DNA from: Conoideocrella luteorostrata
Taxonomy: Eukaryota > Ascomycota > Sordariomycetes > Hypocreales > Clavicipitaceae
Reading direction: 5' to 3'
DNA: 64,000 nt
Assembly: GCA_032433595.1 (NCBI GenBank)
Contig: JASWJB010000153.1
Span: 1-64,000 of the forward strand
Part shown: piece by piece, positions 23,076 through 34,726 of the stretch
How the letters are laid out: each line of letters opens with the position of its first letter
Position numbering within the stretch: position 1 is the stretch's first letter
The notes under the pieces: model-generated
The model's input: the letters and a program-made list of their open reading frames with translations, nothing else
Told to the model about the DNA's origin: nothing
Database searches by the model: none
Translations under genes and position numbers: made by a program

Positions 23076-23820
23076 GTTTCTTGAACATCTTCATCGTCTT
23101 GGTCAGGTTGACTTGCCATGTCTGATACTTCCTGCAGTGTACGTCTTCCCAGATTTGAACCTTTTTAACGAGGTCGTTAGATTGACCTGCAATATCAGAT
23201 GCCTGTACGTCTTCCGAGAGTTGAACCTTTGAACGAGCTCGTCAGAGTAACCTACGACGTCTGATGCTTTGATAGCGCCTGTACGTCTTCAGAGATTCGA
23301 GTGTTTTTAATAAGTTTGTCAGATTAATCTGTGAAGTCTAACGCTTCTCGCAGCCCGTACGTCTTCCGGGATTCGAGCCTTTTTAACGTCTTCTTAAGAT
23401 CGACTTGCGATACCTCATGCCTGTACGTTTGCCGAGATTTGAGCTTTTCAACAAGCTCGTTCGATTGACAACCTGCGATATCCGATGCTTCTTGCAGCCT
23501 ATACATCTTCCGAGAATTGAACCGTTCAACTAGCTCCTTGTAGCCTGTGCGTCTTTCTGAGATTTGTGCCTCTCAAAGAGCTCGTTAGATTAGCCTGCGA
23601 TCTAATGTTTCGACAGCGCCTGTACATCTTCCGAGAATTAAACCGCTCAACCAGCTCGTCAGATTCGACCCGTGATATCCGACGCTTCTCGCAGAGCCCG
23701 TACGTCTTCCGAGATTTAAACCTTACAACGAGCTCCTTGCAGCCTGTACATCTTCCGAGATTCGAGCCATTTCAGCGAGCTCGTCATATCAAACTTGCCA
23801 ATATATGATGCTTGTACGAC
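23076..23820 (+). repeat. Segment D satellite array, module 6
   Basis: About ten units, ending directly at the next palindrome. Confidence 0.83.
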
Positions 23821-23915
23821 CTCTTGAGACTAAGACTACGTTCTTTAAGTAATTACTCTACTAGTACTAGTATAGTACAGAGTAGTTACTAGAAGAACTG
23901 TTACAGTCTCGAAGA
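23821..23915. repeat. Segment A palindrome, module 7
   Basis: The arms GAGACTAAGACTACGTTCTT and AAGAACTGTTACAGTCTC pair imperfectly around a core rich in ACTAGT. Confidence 0.8.
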
Positions 23916-24190
23916 GACGGCCCCCAGCCTCCTCTTCTTGCGAACAGTCCTCCCTTGTTTCTGCTCACAGCCCGAGCTGACAAGCCGGCATTTTGTGCGC
24001 TGCCCGCCGCGCCGGGAGCCCCGTGATTTCGCCATTTCTCGGGCCAGCAGCATGTGCATCGTGTGCGCCGGGCTGTTCTGCATTGTTTGCGCCAGGTTTC
24101 GTGCCGGTTGGTGCACTGGGTGTGGAGTTGCGCGCGAGCCCCCTATTGCTGGACCAAGACCAAGACCGCACATGCCCGCCCATTCAAACA
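23916..24190 (+). repeat. Truncated segment B, module 7
   Basis: It has the B head and one or two sub-repeats and then stops where the amidase locus begins. No C or D follow. Confidence 0.65.
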
Positions 24191-24794
24191 CCCACTCACT
24201 ATTGCTTAGCCTTGTGAGGGGTCCTGAAAAAGGGTTAGCAAAAGACGAAATCACAGTGCAGCACAGTCCGCCAAAATTTACGCCCGTGGTCGCGCCGGGT
24301 TAAGACCTGCGGCAGTGGTAGTAGCAGTTGGACATGACAAAGAGCATTAGTGTCTGATTCCTGAGTCAGAAGGATGCGTGCACTCGCATCTGGTGACATT
24401 GGTCGTCTTGGTAGGTCGCCAGGCTCTTTCGCCATATAGCTTAGGCTCCATCCAATGTATCGTCTTCTCGTCTATTGGACCGGTGAACAGTGCGAGCCCC
24501 TTGCGGCTGGCTACGATTCCCAATCTCTATTCAGAGGAGGTGATGTGCGCGTATTAAATGTGGATTACACAGTTTCTGCTACAGCTGCAATGAGAGATAC
24601 TCCATGGCGCTCCCCCAACTGCCACCCGATGCATAAGTATGCAACGTAGACTACAAACAGACGGGCCAGCTTGGCAAACTTTGTGGGCTTAGAGTTTAAA
24701 TTTGTCTGGACAGTTGCTATGATAACATGATCAACAGTCTATCCACAATCTTTTATCGTATCCAGTCATCTAGTTAGAATATTCTCTCCTTCAT
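24191..24794. other. Region 3' of the amidase gene
   Basis: Short frames at 24235-24435 (minus) and 24455-24649 (plus) have protein-like composition but no recognised motif. No repeat module is present. Confidence 0.35.
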
Positions 24795-26429
24795 TCACTG
24801 TGTTTTCTCCTGTGTACAACAAGATGCAAAGTCAGTATCAGTACATACCAACTTATCCTGCCAACCCCCTTTACTCATAAGCGGCCCGCTCAGGATCTTT
24901 GCGATACTCAAAAGATGTTGATCATCGTACCGCCGGGCTACGAGAGACAGGCCGACGGGCATGCTGTTAGGGCCTACAAAAGCAGGCAGGTGGATGACTG
25001 GCATGTGCGCCGCCTAGATAGTTCAAGTTAGCCCGCGCAGCAACAATACTGGAGAGTCCAATGCTTTCTCACCGTCCACAAAGAGTTGAAAATAGGACTT
25101 CCCATATCATCTAGTCCCAGGGGTGCTTCATCAGCCGCGCTTGGAGTGATGAGGGCGGAATACTTCATCGCAAGCTCATCGAACACGGGACGTAGGGCTG
25201 CATAGTAGTCAAAGGCTTTTCGTACCTTCTCGTGAGGGATTTTAGAGGCATTGCCGACGAATTCGCGCACATCAGGATCCAACTTTGTCTCGGTAACGTC
25301 CATGAGATAGTCCTTGTATAATGCCGTCCTCCCATCGGTAACCCAGACCGCCTCGAACATCTTGTCCAATGTGTCGGCATTGTTGAATCCGTCCGGAAAC
25401 TCGACATGCTCGACCGTGACTCCCTGATCGCGGAGAATCTCGGCAGCCTTATCCATGGCAGCGATGGTGCCGGGCCTGGCACAGTGCCAAAACGGTGACC
25501 TCACGAAACCCACTTTGGCATCTTTTAGTGCTACCTCCTTGATGGTTTCCTTGATGGTTTCTTTGGCCGCGAGACTGAGAACGTCCGTGATGAGCTGTAG
25601 GTCCTCCAAGCTGCGAGCAAAGTATCCGATGGTGTCGAATTCAAGGCAGGCAGTCTTGATTCCTCCCCCCGATATCACGTTAAAGGTTGGCTTCATGGCG
25701 TACGTGCCCGTGTAAGAAGCCGGACGAATCACGCTGCCACCCGTCTGCGTTCCGAGGCTGAGAGGCACTTGAAAGTCGGCCACCGCGGCTGCAGATCCAG
25801 CCGAGGACCCCCCCGGAGTACGGTTTGGGTCATGCGGGTTGGTGGTATCGGGACCAGAGTTCAGCATTGTGAATTCTGTCGTAGTTGTCTTGCCTGCAAC
25901 AACAACAAGTCAGAACGAACCCCCCCATTGCAATAGTCAACTCAACATACCAAATATGAGGGCCCCTGCTCTCCGGAGAATCTCAACAACTGCTGCATCG
26001 GTATTTGGCCTATGGCCCTGGTACAACGAAGAGCCATATTCCGTCGGTATATCTTGGTTAAATAAGCAACATTGCGTCTACCTAGCGGGAGAGTGAGCTC
26101 ACCTCTGGTGTCCATTATGTCCTTGATGCCGATAGCTACTCCGTGGAGCTGACCCCTCTGGTCGCGCGGAACCCGGTCCAGGGCACGAGCCTGGCTCATA
26201 ATATGGACTGGATCTGATACAATATTAGACGACGACGAGCTTGCTTGCTTTGCATTTGATAGCGAAGGGCTGTTTTACCCAAGTACTGCCATGCTCTTAC
26301 CACGCTGTCCCTCGACTCGACACGGCTCAATAGTGCGTCCGCATAGTCCTCGACAGTAAGCAGGTCCTCCTTGATAAAGTTCAGAGCCTCCACCGCCGTC
26401 AGCGACCACAGTTTTGCTAGTACAGACAT
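24795..26429 (-). CDS. Amidase-signature hydrolase
   Basis: Five exons on the minus strand: 26279-26429, 26103-26213, 25951-26052, 25073-25893 and 24795-25013. The introns are 50-65 nt with GT/AG borders, and their phases join to 467 codons. The catalytic Ser-cisSer-Lys triad of the amidase-signature family is visible: Lys in GIKDIMDTR, the serine-glycine loop TPGGSSAGSAAAVADF, and the nucleophile serine in GTQTGGSVIRPAS. The family hydrolyses amide bonds with release of ammonia or an amine. The closest type I can recall is the fungal amidase group near glutamyl-tRNA amidotransferase A and acetamidase, but the substrate cannot be told. All exons are open, so this is the best preserved multi-exon gene in the window. 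An alternative start is at 26432 (GTG), which is unlikely. Confidence 0.9.
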
Positions 26430-26879
26430 CACTGCTGACCATCTATGGTTTCCAGCGTAGCGAAGGGGGAGCTGAGCGGGGTGCTGATGGGGATCGGGAG
26501 TTCCTTGAGGGAAATAATAGAGCGTAAGGGATAGAAAGAAGGACGTCCACTTTGCCTTATTGAAGTCGGAGAAGCAAACAAGTGGAGGATTAGGAAAACT
26601 GATCAGAACCGAGACACAAGATGTATGCAGACAAGCGTACGGCGCGGCCTCCTCACACGGGGCAGAAATTTAAAGGCCAGGTTATTGGGCGGGATGCCCT
26701 GACTCAGTGAGGGCCTCGCGGCCGTTCAAGTGCACGCGTGAATGTGAATACCAGGGCAATTGAATCATTAGTCGGACTGGCAGAGGAAAACACGAGTATG
26801 TCTATCCGCAGCTATACGTAGAATGATCCGTCCCCACATTTTTAACGGCTACATCCTGTGATTTACCTGTGGATAATGC
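26430..26879. promoter_or_regulatory. Upstream region of the amidase gene
   Basis: Unique sequence between the amidase start and the next repeat module, and the likely promoter. I see no specific binding site I would assign. Confidence 0.4.
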
Positions 26880-27320
26880 CGCGTTGCTTGATAACATGAC
26901 ATTTCTGTTACGCACCAAGCATTACACTTAGGTCGCTGCCTCTTCTTGCAATGTACAAGCTACGATGTTTTGCATTTTCTGCACCTGGTTTGGCTTTGTT
27001 TAGTGTGCAGTTATGTTGTTGCTGGTTATGCTGCTAGTTGCTTATGGCTTGTTGCGCCCCGTTGAGGAAACTCGCTTGGGTTTTACTTGATTGCGCACCG
27101 AGTGCCGCATGTGAGGCGCTATGTCTTCTTGCATTGTATTCGCCACGATTCTCTACATCTTTTGCACCAGGCATTGTTCTATCTTGTGCGCTGGCTATTG
27201 TGCTGTGCTGTTGTGTTGCTCTTGTGCTGCTTACTAGCGCCTCCCTTCGCCACCGTATCGCTGGTCCCGACCAAGCTCTGCTTTTTTTGCACCTCTGGCG
27301 CTGCTCTTCTTGCGTGAGCA
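26880..27320 (+). repeat. Headless segment B, module 8
   Basis: It begins mid sub-repeat with TTACGCACCAAGCATTACA and ends with the usual tail TTGCACCTCTGGCGCTGC. No palindrome or head. Confidence 0.65.
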
Positions 27321-27720
27321 GCATCGTAATTATCAGCACCATCATCATGAGCAGCAGCGGCATCAGCAGCAGCGGCATCGTCATCATCATTTTAACCTGA
27401 CTCTTCCTCTCCCGAGTGCTGAATTTTTCCCCTTTCCCAAGTGCTGGAAGCAGCGGCATCATCATTGTCGGCGGCAGCGGCGTCATCATCATCGGCTGAA
27501 TCTTCCCTCTCCCAAGTGCTAACTTTTCCCCTCTCCCGAGTGCTGGAAGCAGCAGCGGCAGCGTCATCAGCGGCAGTGATATTTCTTGCGTGGGCAGCAA
27601 CGTCTTCATCATCATCAGCAACAACCTCATCATCATTAGCAGCGGCAACATCCTCATCTGCAGCAACGGCATCATCATCATCATCAGCATCAGCATCAGC
27701 ATCAGCATCAGCAGCGACAT
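27321..27720 (+). repeat. Segment C minisatellite, module 8
   Basis: Triplet runs with three TCTCCCGAGTGCTG-type boxes, then pure CATCAG repeats near 27690. The minus-strand frame stays open across it into segment D (27392-27862) as an Asp/Ala-rich string. Confidence 0.8.
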
Positions 27721-28500
27721 CATCGAGTCTGTCAAATTGATCCGCGATACCAGATGCCATTACGTTTTCAAGAATTAAAACTTTGAACGAGCTCTTCAGA
27801 TCGACCTTACAATGTCTGATGCTATGTGCAGTGTACGTCTCCGGAGATTTGAGCCTTTTCAACGAGCTCGCTAAATTGACCTTTTCATAGCGCCTGTCCG
27901 TCTGCCGAGAATTGAACGATTGAACGAGCTCGTCAGATTGACCTACGATGTCTGATGCTTCGATAGCGCCTGTATGTCTTCTGGGAATCGAACCGTTCTA
28001 CGACCTCGTCAACTGACTTGCGATACCAGATACTTTGTGCAGTGTGAATTGCCCGAAATTTCAGCCATTTCAACAAGCTTGTTAGATTAACTTGCGATAT
28101 GTCATGATGGTACGTCTCCCGAAATTCAAGTCTTTTCAATGAGCTTGTTAACTAACTTTCGATATTTTATGCTTTGTGCAGCGTATGTCTTCTGAGATTT
28201 GAACCTTTGAACAACCTCGTCAGATTAACCTATAATGTCTGACGCTTTGATAGTGCCTGTATGTCTTCCGGGAATGAACCATTCAACGAGCTCATTTACT
28301 GACTTTCGATATCTAATGCTTTATAAGGTGTACGTCTTCCGAGGATGAAACCGTTCAAACAGCTACTTGCAGTCTGTACATCTTCTATCTTCTGAGATTA
28401 AGGCCTTTCAATAAGCTCATCAGATTAACCTGCGATATCGAATGCCTCTTGCAGCCTCTATGTCTTCCGAGAATTAAACCACTCAACCAGCTCCTTCCAG
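27721..28500 (+). repeat. Segment D satellite array, module 8
   Basis: About ten units, ending at the module 9 palindrome. Confidence 0.83.
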
Positions 28501-28588
28501 CCTAAGACTATGTCTCCCAAGTAGTTACTCTGTACTATAGTACTAATAGAGCAATTATTAGAAGAACCGTCCAAGTCTCAATGAGACA
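28501..28588. repeat. Segment A palindrome, module 9
   Basis: CTAAGACTATGTCTCCCAAG pairs imperfectly with GAAGAACCGTCCAAGTCTC; TACTATAGTACT forms the centre. Confidence 0.72.
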
Positions 28589-29180
28589 GCCCACAGTCTC
28601 CTCCTTTCTGCTCACAACCCGAGCGAAAAACCACCAATCCTGGCGGCGTTTTTTGTGCTGCCTGCCACAGAGCTACCGGGCGCGCCGGGAGCGGCTTTAT
28701 TTCCACCTCATTATATGCGCTGCGTCTTTGCGAGTCTTTTGCGACAGGTTTGAGCCTGCTGCGGTGGATGTGTGACCAAGACTTGGGATTTGGCGGATTG
28801 TGCGCCACGTGTTTTTTTTTATGCCTTACTTTTTCGTTCACCTTGTGCGTTGGGCTCTTGTACATCTTTTGCGCCGGGTTTTACTCTGTGAGGTGCGCTG
28901 GCTATGGTGTTGCTGGTTATGCTGCGTTGCATGTTACATGTCCCCTGATCGCTGGACCGAGACCATGCACTGGTTTTTGTCAGTTTATACACGACTATTT
29001 ACATTTGTGGACTGCCCTTTCTCGCATTATATGTGCGGCAATGTTCTGCATCATATGCGCTGGTTTTCGCTGCGCTGGTTGCTGTGCTGGGCTGTTGTGT
29101 TACCTACCAGCCCCCCCTCTGCCCCCTCTGCCAAGCTCTGCCTTTTTTGCACCTCGGGCGCTGTTGTTCTTGCGTGGGCA
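28589..29180 (+). repeat. Segment B leader, module 9
   Basis: The head GAGCGAAAAACCACCAATCC is at about 28621. Two to three sub-repeats precede the tail. Confidence 0.75.
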
Positions 29181-29610
29181 GTATTAACGACAGCAACAGC
29201 ATCATCATCAGCAGCGTCGGCATCATCATCAGCAGCAGTATCATCGTCATCGTCAGCAGCGGCAACATCATCGTCAACAGCAGCAGCGACATAATCATCG
29301 TCATCATCAGTTGATTCTTCCCTCTCCCGAGTGCCGACTTTCCCCCCCTGCCGACCGCTCCATCGTCATCAACAGCAGCAGCATCTGACCTTTCCCCCTC
29401 CCGACCGCGACTATCGTGACTAGATTCTTGACCTGTAGCTATATCATCAGCAGCAGCATCATCGCCGGCAGCAGCGGCGTCATCATCATCCTCAGATGAC
29501 TTTTCCGTCTGCTAGTCGCTACTACGGTGACCGTCTTCCTAACTGTCTTTCTGACCATCTTCCCGACCGGAATCCTGACCTGTGGCCACGATAATCGTTT
29601 CTTGAACATC
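29181..29610 (+). repeat. Segment C minisatellite, module 9
   Basis: CAT/CAG triplets with the CCCGACCGCGACTATCGTGA block. Confidence 0.78.
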
Positions 29611-31342
29611 TGCATCGTCTTGGTCAAATCGACTTGCCATGTCTGATGCTTCCTGCAGTGCACGTCCTCTGAGATGGGAACCTTTTGACCGAGCTCATCA
29701 GATTGACCTGCCATCTGATGTTTCCTGCAGCGCCTGTACGTCTTGCAAGATTTGAACCATTCAACGAGCTTGTTCACTGACTTTTGATGTCTGATGCTTG
29801 GTGCAGTGTACGTTTTCCGAGATTTAAGCCTTTTCAACAAGCTCGCCAGATCGACCTACGATGTCTCATGCTTCGATAGCGCCTGTGCGTCTTCCGAGAA
29901 TCGAACCTTTCAACAAGCTCGTCAGAATTACCTACGATGTCTGATGCTTCTTGCAACCTGTGCGTCTTCCGAGATTTAAACCTTTCAACAAGCTCGTCGG
30001 ATTAACATGCCATATCCGATGCCTATATGTCTTCCGAGATTTGAGCCTTTCAACAAGCTCGTTAGGTTGACCTGCGTTCTGATGCTTCTCGCAGCGCCCG
30101 AACCTTTCAACAAGCTCGTCAGATTGACCTACCATGTCTGATGCTCCTTGCAGAGCCTGTATGTCTTGCGAGATTGGAGGCTTTTTGTCGAGCTCGTCGA
30201 GCTGGCTGCATGTCGGATGCTTCTTGCCATGTCTGACGCTTCGAAAATGCCTGTAGGTCTTCCGGGATTTGAGCCTTTTAGCGAGCTCGTCAGATTAACC
30301 CGCAACATCTAATGTATCTGATGCTTATTGCAGTGTATGTCTTCCGAGAATTTTTAACCTTTCAACGAGCTCGTTAACTAACTAAATTAGATAGCGGCCA
30401 ATAGTCCGGTTTTCGATTACTTGCAACATACAATGCTCCTTGCAGCGCCTACACGTTCCGAGATGTCAACCATTGCAGCGAACTCGTCAGAACGACTTGC
30501 GATATCGAATGCTTCTTGCAGCCCGTATGTCTTCCGATAATGAAACCTTTCAGCGAGCTCGTCAGATTGACCTGCGGTATCCGATGCTCATTACAGCCTA
30601 TACGTCTTCCGAGATTTAAACCCTTCAACAAGCTCGTCAGATCAACCTGCCATGTCTGATGCTTCATTCATCGAGCTCCTTGCAGCCTGTCAGTCTTGCG
30701 AGATTAGAGCCTTTTTTCGTCAGATCGCCTTTCGGTATTTCATGCTTGTAACGTCTTGCGGGATATAAGCCTTTCAACAAGCTTGTCAACTGACTGGTGA
30801 TAGCTGATGTTCTCACAATGAGCAGCTATGGAAGTCAGGTCTCTAAAGCAGTGGAAAATTGTCCTCGATATCTACCTAATTGACGGGGAATTTGACTACT
30901 ATTTATCTCTGCAAGATGCCTCTTCTTCTGGATTCATTCATTCTATTGCTTTCGACGATATTGAACGTTTCTGGTGACGCTGATCGCTTCCGGCGATGTT
31001 GAACGTTTCTAGCGATACGCTTCCGGCAGCATCGTACGTTTTTGGAGGTGTTGATGTCTCTTCTGGTTTAGTGAGTCTTTTCATCGCGCTCGTCAGATTA
31101 ACTTTCGATACTTGATGGCTTACGTCTTCCTGGAATTGTCCCTTTTTGACTAGCTCTTTAGCTAACTTGCGATACCAAATACCTCTTCCAGCGCCTGTAT
31201 ATTACCCAACATTTGAACCCATCAACGAGCTCGTGAACCGACTTGCAATACCTGATGCTTCTTGCAGTCTGTACGTTGTTCAAAATTCGAACCGTTGAAT
31301 AAGCTCGTTAACTGACTTTTGAACTCCATAGATTAATTGAAG
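29611..31342 (+). repeat. Segment D satellite array, module 9
   Basis: Units run to 30807, then resume after a family D LTR from 31071 to 31342. A junction motif variant (TTAGATAGCGGCCAATAGTC) lies near 30395. Confidence 0.82.
30808..31070 (+). mobile_element. Diverged family D LTR
   Basis: Starts TGTTCTCACAATGAGCAGCT and carries GCAAGATGCCTCTTCTTCTG as in the copy at 63437. The right end is worn, so the boundary is approximate and no target duplication is seen. Confidence 0.65.
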
Positions 31343-31457
31343 TCATGAATTCGATCCTTTTAAACCTGCATCGACGTTTCTCGCCTCCACTGCCAACTCA
31401 TCCGCCACGCCGCCCAGCACGGCATTCGCGCCACACACATCCTCCACGGCGTGCTCC

Positions 31458-31770
31458 TGTTGCGTTATGTGCCTTCATAAGTAGAAGAAGGAGCAATTTG
31501 GGAACAGTGGAAATAGGCAGGAATAGACGGATTTGACGATATTGAAGAGTACAAGCAGTGATATTGATAGATGATGTCCTGACTTGAATTTTTCCTCTGA
31601 AGGGCATCGTCACCCTTCTTTATAGACCTTCAGCGACCGGGAAAATTCCCTGGAAATCAGTTGCCTTAGGCCTACATTCCTTGGCATCGTGCCACCTTCT
31701 TCCACTATCGTATGAATCTAGCCAATACGAGGCATCGGGACCTTCCGAAGGTGCCACTCTAATCTCAACA
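31458..31770 (-). mobile_element. Solo LTR, family C, in the Nnf1 3' coding part
   Basis: Ends TGTTGCGTTATGTGCC and CTAATCTCAACA, 313 bp. The flanks GCTCC (31453-31457) and GTTCC (31771-31775) differ by one C/T. It interrupts the coiled-coil tail of Nnf1. Confidence 0.92.
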
Positions 31771-32457
31771 GTTCCAGCGCATCCAGCAACTCGTCCAGTT
31801 CCTGGCGCTGCTGTCGTATATGGTCCGCTAGGAGGGCATTCTGGGCCTGCGTCGTCTGCAGGCGCGCGTTGCAGAGGGACTGCTGGGAGGCCAAGTGCGG
31901 TGGGAGATGGGCCTTGAGCATGTCTTGCGGCGGGAGGAGGTGCGGCCTAGGCGGTCGGAATACGTTGTTAGGAAAGGGTATAGCTTTGCCATGATGCCTT
32001 GTGAAAATATACAGAAATAATGTTTAAAACTTTTAGGAAAAGAAGAGGAAAGGAAGGAAAAGGAAAGGAAAAGGAAAAGAAGATACCAAATAGCAGCGGG
32101 AGTACTCACGGGCAGACACCACTCCTTATTCTTGTCCCCCTTCTGCTTGCCCTTCTCTTCCTCCTTCTCTATCCTCAGCTGCGCCTGACCAATCACGCCC
32201 TCCAGGGCATTCAGCTTGTCCACCACGCCGCGCACCTCGAGGATCCCCTGGAACTCCTTCTCGCTCTTCTCGCGGAGCTTCTGGACCATCTGGCTCTGGA
32301 CCTGGCGGAGGACAGGCTCCGCCCGCCTCGATATGGTCGGGTAGCAGGGCGCGATGTTCTCATAGGAGAGCTTGTTGAGCGTGCGGGTGAGCGACTCGGA
32401 GTAGATTTCTTGGAGGCGCGTTGCGTGGGGCGCGGGGCCCGTGGCCGTAGCTGTAGC

Positions 32458-33030
32458 CAAGCTTCGAAATTGATCGTATAGATCGATTTGTCGGCTCTTT
32501 TTGAACGATCTATGTCGATTAGGGCTTCTATTCGATCGATGTCGATCGAGCTGACCTCGTAGCCAATCGATATCGATCGATCAAGCGACGTTATCGAGTC
32601 GATCGTCGATCAAATCGACTATGATGACTATTTGCTCTCCATATCGATGTTGATCCTGCCCACTAGACCAAGAACTTGTCTCCAATTCTCACCTTCCAGA
32701 AGACCCAAGGGTAAGTGTGGTTGGTAGATGCCAGCCCTACTCCATGATCTAAGGCACTGAGCCATACCAATGATGTGACATCGTAGGCGACATCTAAGCG
32801 GAGTGACCATCCTCCCACAACTGCTGAACTCTCTTTCTGTTTCGGCGGAGGAAGACGCAATGGTAAGAAAGTCAATTGCCAAGTAAGAGAGCTGGGGAAA
32901 TCGCACAGCACTAATGTCCCTCCCATATCGATATCGATCGACCAGTGGAGCAAATCGATATGATCGAAATGGCAATCGGTTCGAATAATCGATTCGATCA
33001 TTTCGACTGCTCGATCGATTTCGAAGCTTG
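32458..33030 (-). mobile_element. Short hAT-type transposon in the Nnf1 N-terminal codons
   Basis: Terminal inverted repeats CAAGCTTCGAAATTGATCG and its near-perfect complement, with an exact 8-bp target duplication GCTGTAGC (32450-32457 and 33031-33038), as expected of hAT elements. Both subterminal regions are packed with TCGATCGA-like motifs. The middle, on the minus strand, encodes a remnant of the hAT C-terminal dimerisation domain: PQLSYLAIDFLTIASSSAET followed by EREFSSCGRMV. The catalytic core is absent, so the element is non-autonomous. Confidence 0.88.
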
Positions 33031-33261
33031 GCTGTAGCTGTAGCTGTAGCTGTTGATGCGGACGCTGATGAGTGCGTGGGAGGCGCTGGTTCTTCCGACA
33101 TGTCGAGCAGGTGTGTGAGTGAGGATAGGCGGGTGGATGGAGAGGGTGAACTTGTGGCGTGGGAGAGAGATCAAGGGGCTATTTTCGAGGAGAAATGCGC
33201 AATTTGGAGTTGTTTTCAGTTACATGTAGATGAATTTGGTGGCTACGTTTTGCTCTTCTAG

Positions 33262-33641
33262 GGTGTAATCCAGGGAGAATGAGCCGTTCTTTTTCGACCA
33301 ACTTTCGACGCATAATTCAGCATAAAATGGGCACTAGGCTTAAATTAGTAGGGCGTCACACATAATTTTGAGCAAAGCATCTATATCTTGCACAAATCTC
33401 TGTCTATCCCTGCTGACGATGTACGGGTAAATACCTCAATTGGGCTAGAATACCAAGAAATATACGAATTCTACCGATTTCTTGGGCACAAAAAAGTTGG
33501 TGGTAATTCTACCGGCTGTTTTGCGAGAAAGATTGACCTAGAATCTTTCCCTGTCAAAATGAGCGTTATCTTTGACCCGCAAGGCATCCCAACGAAGCAT
33601 TTTTTCACCGAAGACAATAATGATGACGATATTAGGCTTGC
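33262..33641 (+). other. Unrecognised frame cut by a family D LTR
   Basis: From about 33367 one frame is open up to the LTR, with EYQEIYEFYRFLGHKKVGG and a later acidic NNDDD. Beyond the LTR (after one copy of the CTTGC duplication) the same frame continues for about 25 codons. I do not recognise the protein; it may be a fragment of a gene or of another element. Confidence 0.35.
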
Positions 33642-34006
33642 TGTCACAAGTGAGCAGCTATGGAAGTCGGTCTCTAAGGCAGTGGAAAAAATGTCCTTGA
33701 TTTCTATCTAATTGACGGGAATTCGGCTGCTATTTATCTCTACGATATTCCTCTTTTCGTGCATTTATTCCATTCCATTGATTCTGACGATATCGTCGAT
33801 ATCGTCCGTTTCCGGTGATGTTGAATTCCTCGTGCGGGGCGCATTCCTCGGCATCGTTCAATTTTGACGATATTGAATGCTTCCGGTCGTATGATTCTGA
33901 TGAATTTGAACGCTTCCGACGATGTTGAATAATTCCGGTCGCATTGTGTGTTTTCGGTGATATTGAGTGCATCGTGCATTGGTTGTGAAGAATGCTTCCT
34001 GTGACA
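33642..34006 (+). mobile_element. Solo LTR, family D, full-length type
   Basis: TGTCACAAGTGAGCAGC to TTCCTGTGACA, 365 bp, with 7-bp inverted ends and a perfect target duplication CTTGC (33637-33641 and 34007-34011). Confidence 0.92.
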
Positions 34007-34726
34007 CTTGCGATAGTAATCACAGCATTTTGTGATTTATATTTTTCTGCTAGTATGTGGGCGGAAATGATCCTCTAGGCTGACAAGGTTGAATTCCCGT
34101 GCGTTGTGGACTTGGCAAATTTGGTCAGATCAAATAGTATAGCTATAAGTAGTGCGATTATGCCCTTCAAGAAGAAGGAGAACCGCAGAATTGACAAAAG
34201 TTTTCCTCCGAAGTTTACTACAGCATTTTTGCCACACATATTTATTTATTAATTTATTTAATAAAAGTGTGCAGTTGCTCCACAAGAGGCAAGCGACCTG
34301 CACAACCATTTGATCTCGGCGAAAGAAAGGATACCACGAATTACAGGAGCCTTTTGGGTGAAGCCTTCTACGAAGTGTACGGAGCGTTACTGGGCGTGTG
34401 TCAGACCTTAGTATACGTGAGTGCTGGGGGTGTGTCTTTTGGGTCGACAAACTAGAAGCCCACAAAATTCATCAGCAACAAGAGCATTATATTAGACTTC
34501 TGGAAGGGATACAGAGACTTAATGCTAAACTCTCCTCAGTGCTCTAGATACTATCTTCTATGATCTTCATTGCATAGCAAAGAGTGTATTTTTTACTCTC
34601 TGTCAATGGCTGCAGGATAATACCGAAGTTAAAGTAAGTAAGGATATGTCAGTTAAGCAAAAGGTTCTTATCTTCCTTTGGATTGGCCGCATTTTGGTAG
34701 TAGGTAGCTAGTCTGCTGTACTAGAC
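34007..34726. other. Intergenic stretch without a recognised gene
   Basis: AT-rich in its first half. Frames at 34130-34465 (minus) and 34267-34455 (plus) overlap each other and show no motif I know. Confidence 0.35.

Larger units (their letters stand above)
31343..33101 (-). pseudogene. Nnf1-type kinetochore protein gene, split by two insertions
   Basis: The minus-strand pieces are 33101-33031, then after a hAT-type element 32449 to about 32120, an intron of roughly 170 nt (about 31947-32119), then 31946-31771 and, beyond a solo LTR, 31452-31343. The protein reads RLQEIYSESLTRTLNKLSYE, a Cys-Tyr-Pro-Thr-Ile box, RQVQSQMVQKLREKSEKEF, VVDKLNALEGVIGQA, then LKAHLPPHLASQQSLCNARL and a coiled C terminus. 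This order matches Nnf1, the PMF1 homologue and a subunit of the four-protein Mis12/MIND kinetochore complex. If both insertions and one copy of each duplication are discounted, the frame is open end to end. As it stands, the N terminus runs into transposon sequence and the coiled-coil tail is cut. The exact intron 5' border is uncertain (32109 or 32119). Either a second copy exists elsewhere, or this copy is a recently broken duplicate. Confidence 0.75.

Noticed and set aside
29611..30807. A 26-residue repeat protein from the minus strand of segment D (KSRKTYRLQEASDIASQSDE-type)
   Set aside because: A 77-78 bp period keeps frames open for a few units, but unit lengths vary, frames shift, and no long ORF results.
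31681..31917. Plus-strand ORF opposite Nnf1
   Set aside because: Shadow of the Nnf1 exon and LTR; composition follows the complementary strand.
33028..33261. Plus-strand ORF with poly(Ala-Val) start
   Set aside because: It is the complement of the Nnf1 N-terminal codons next to the hAT element.
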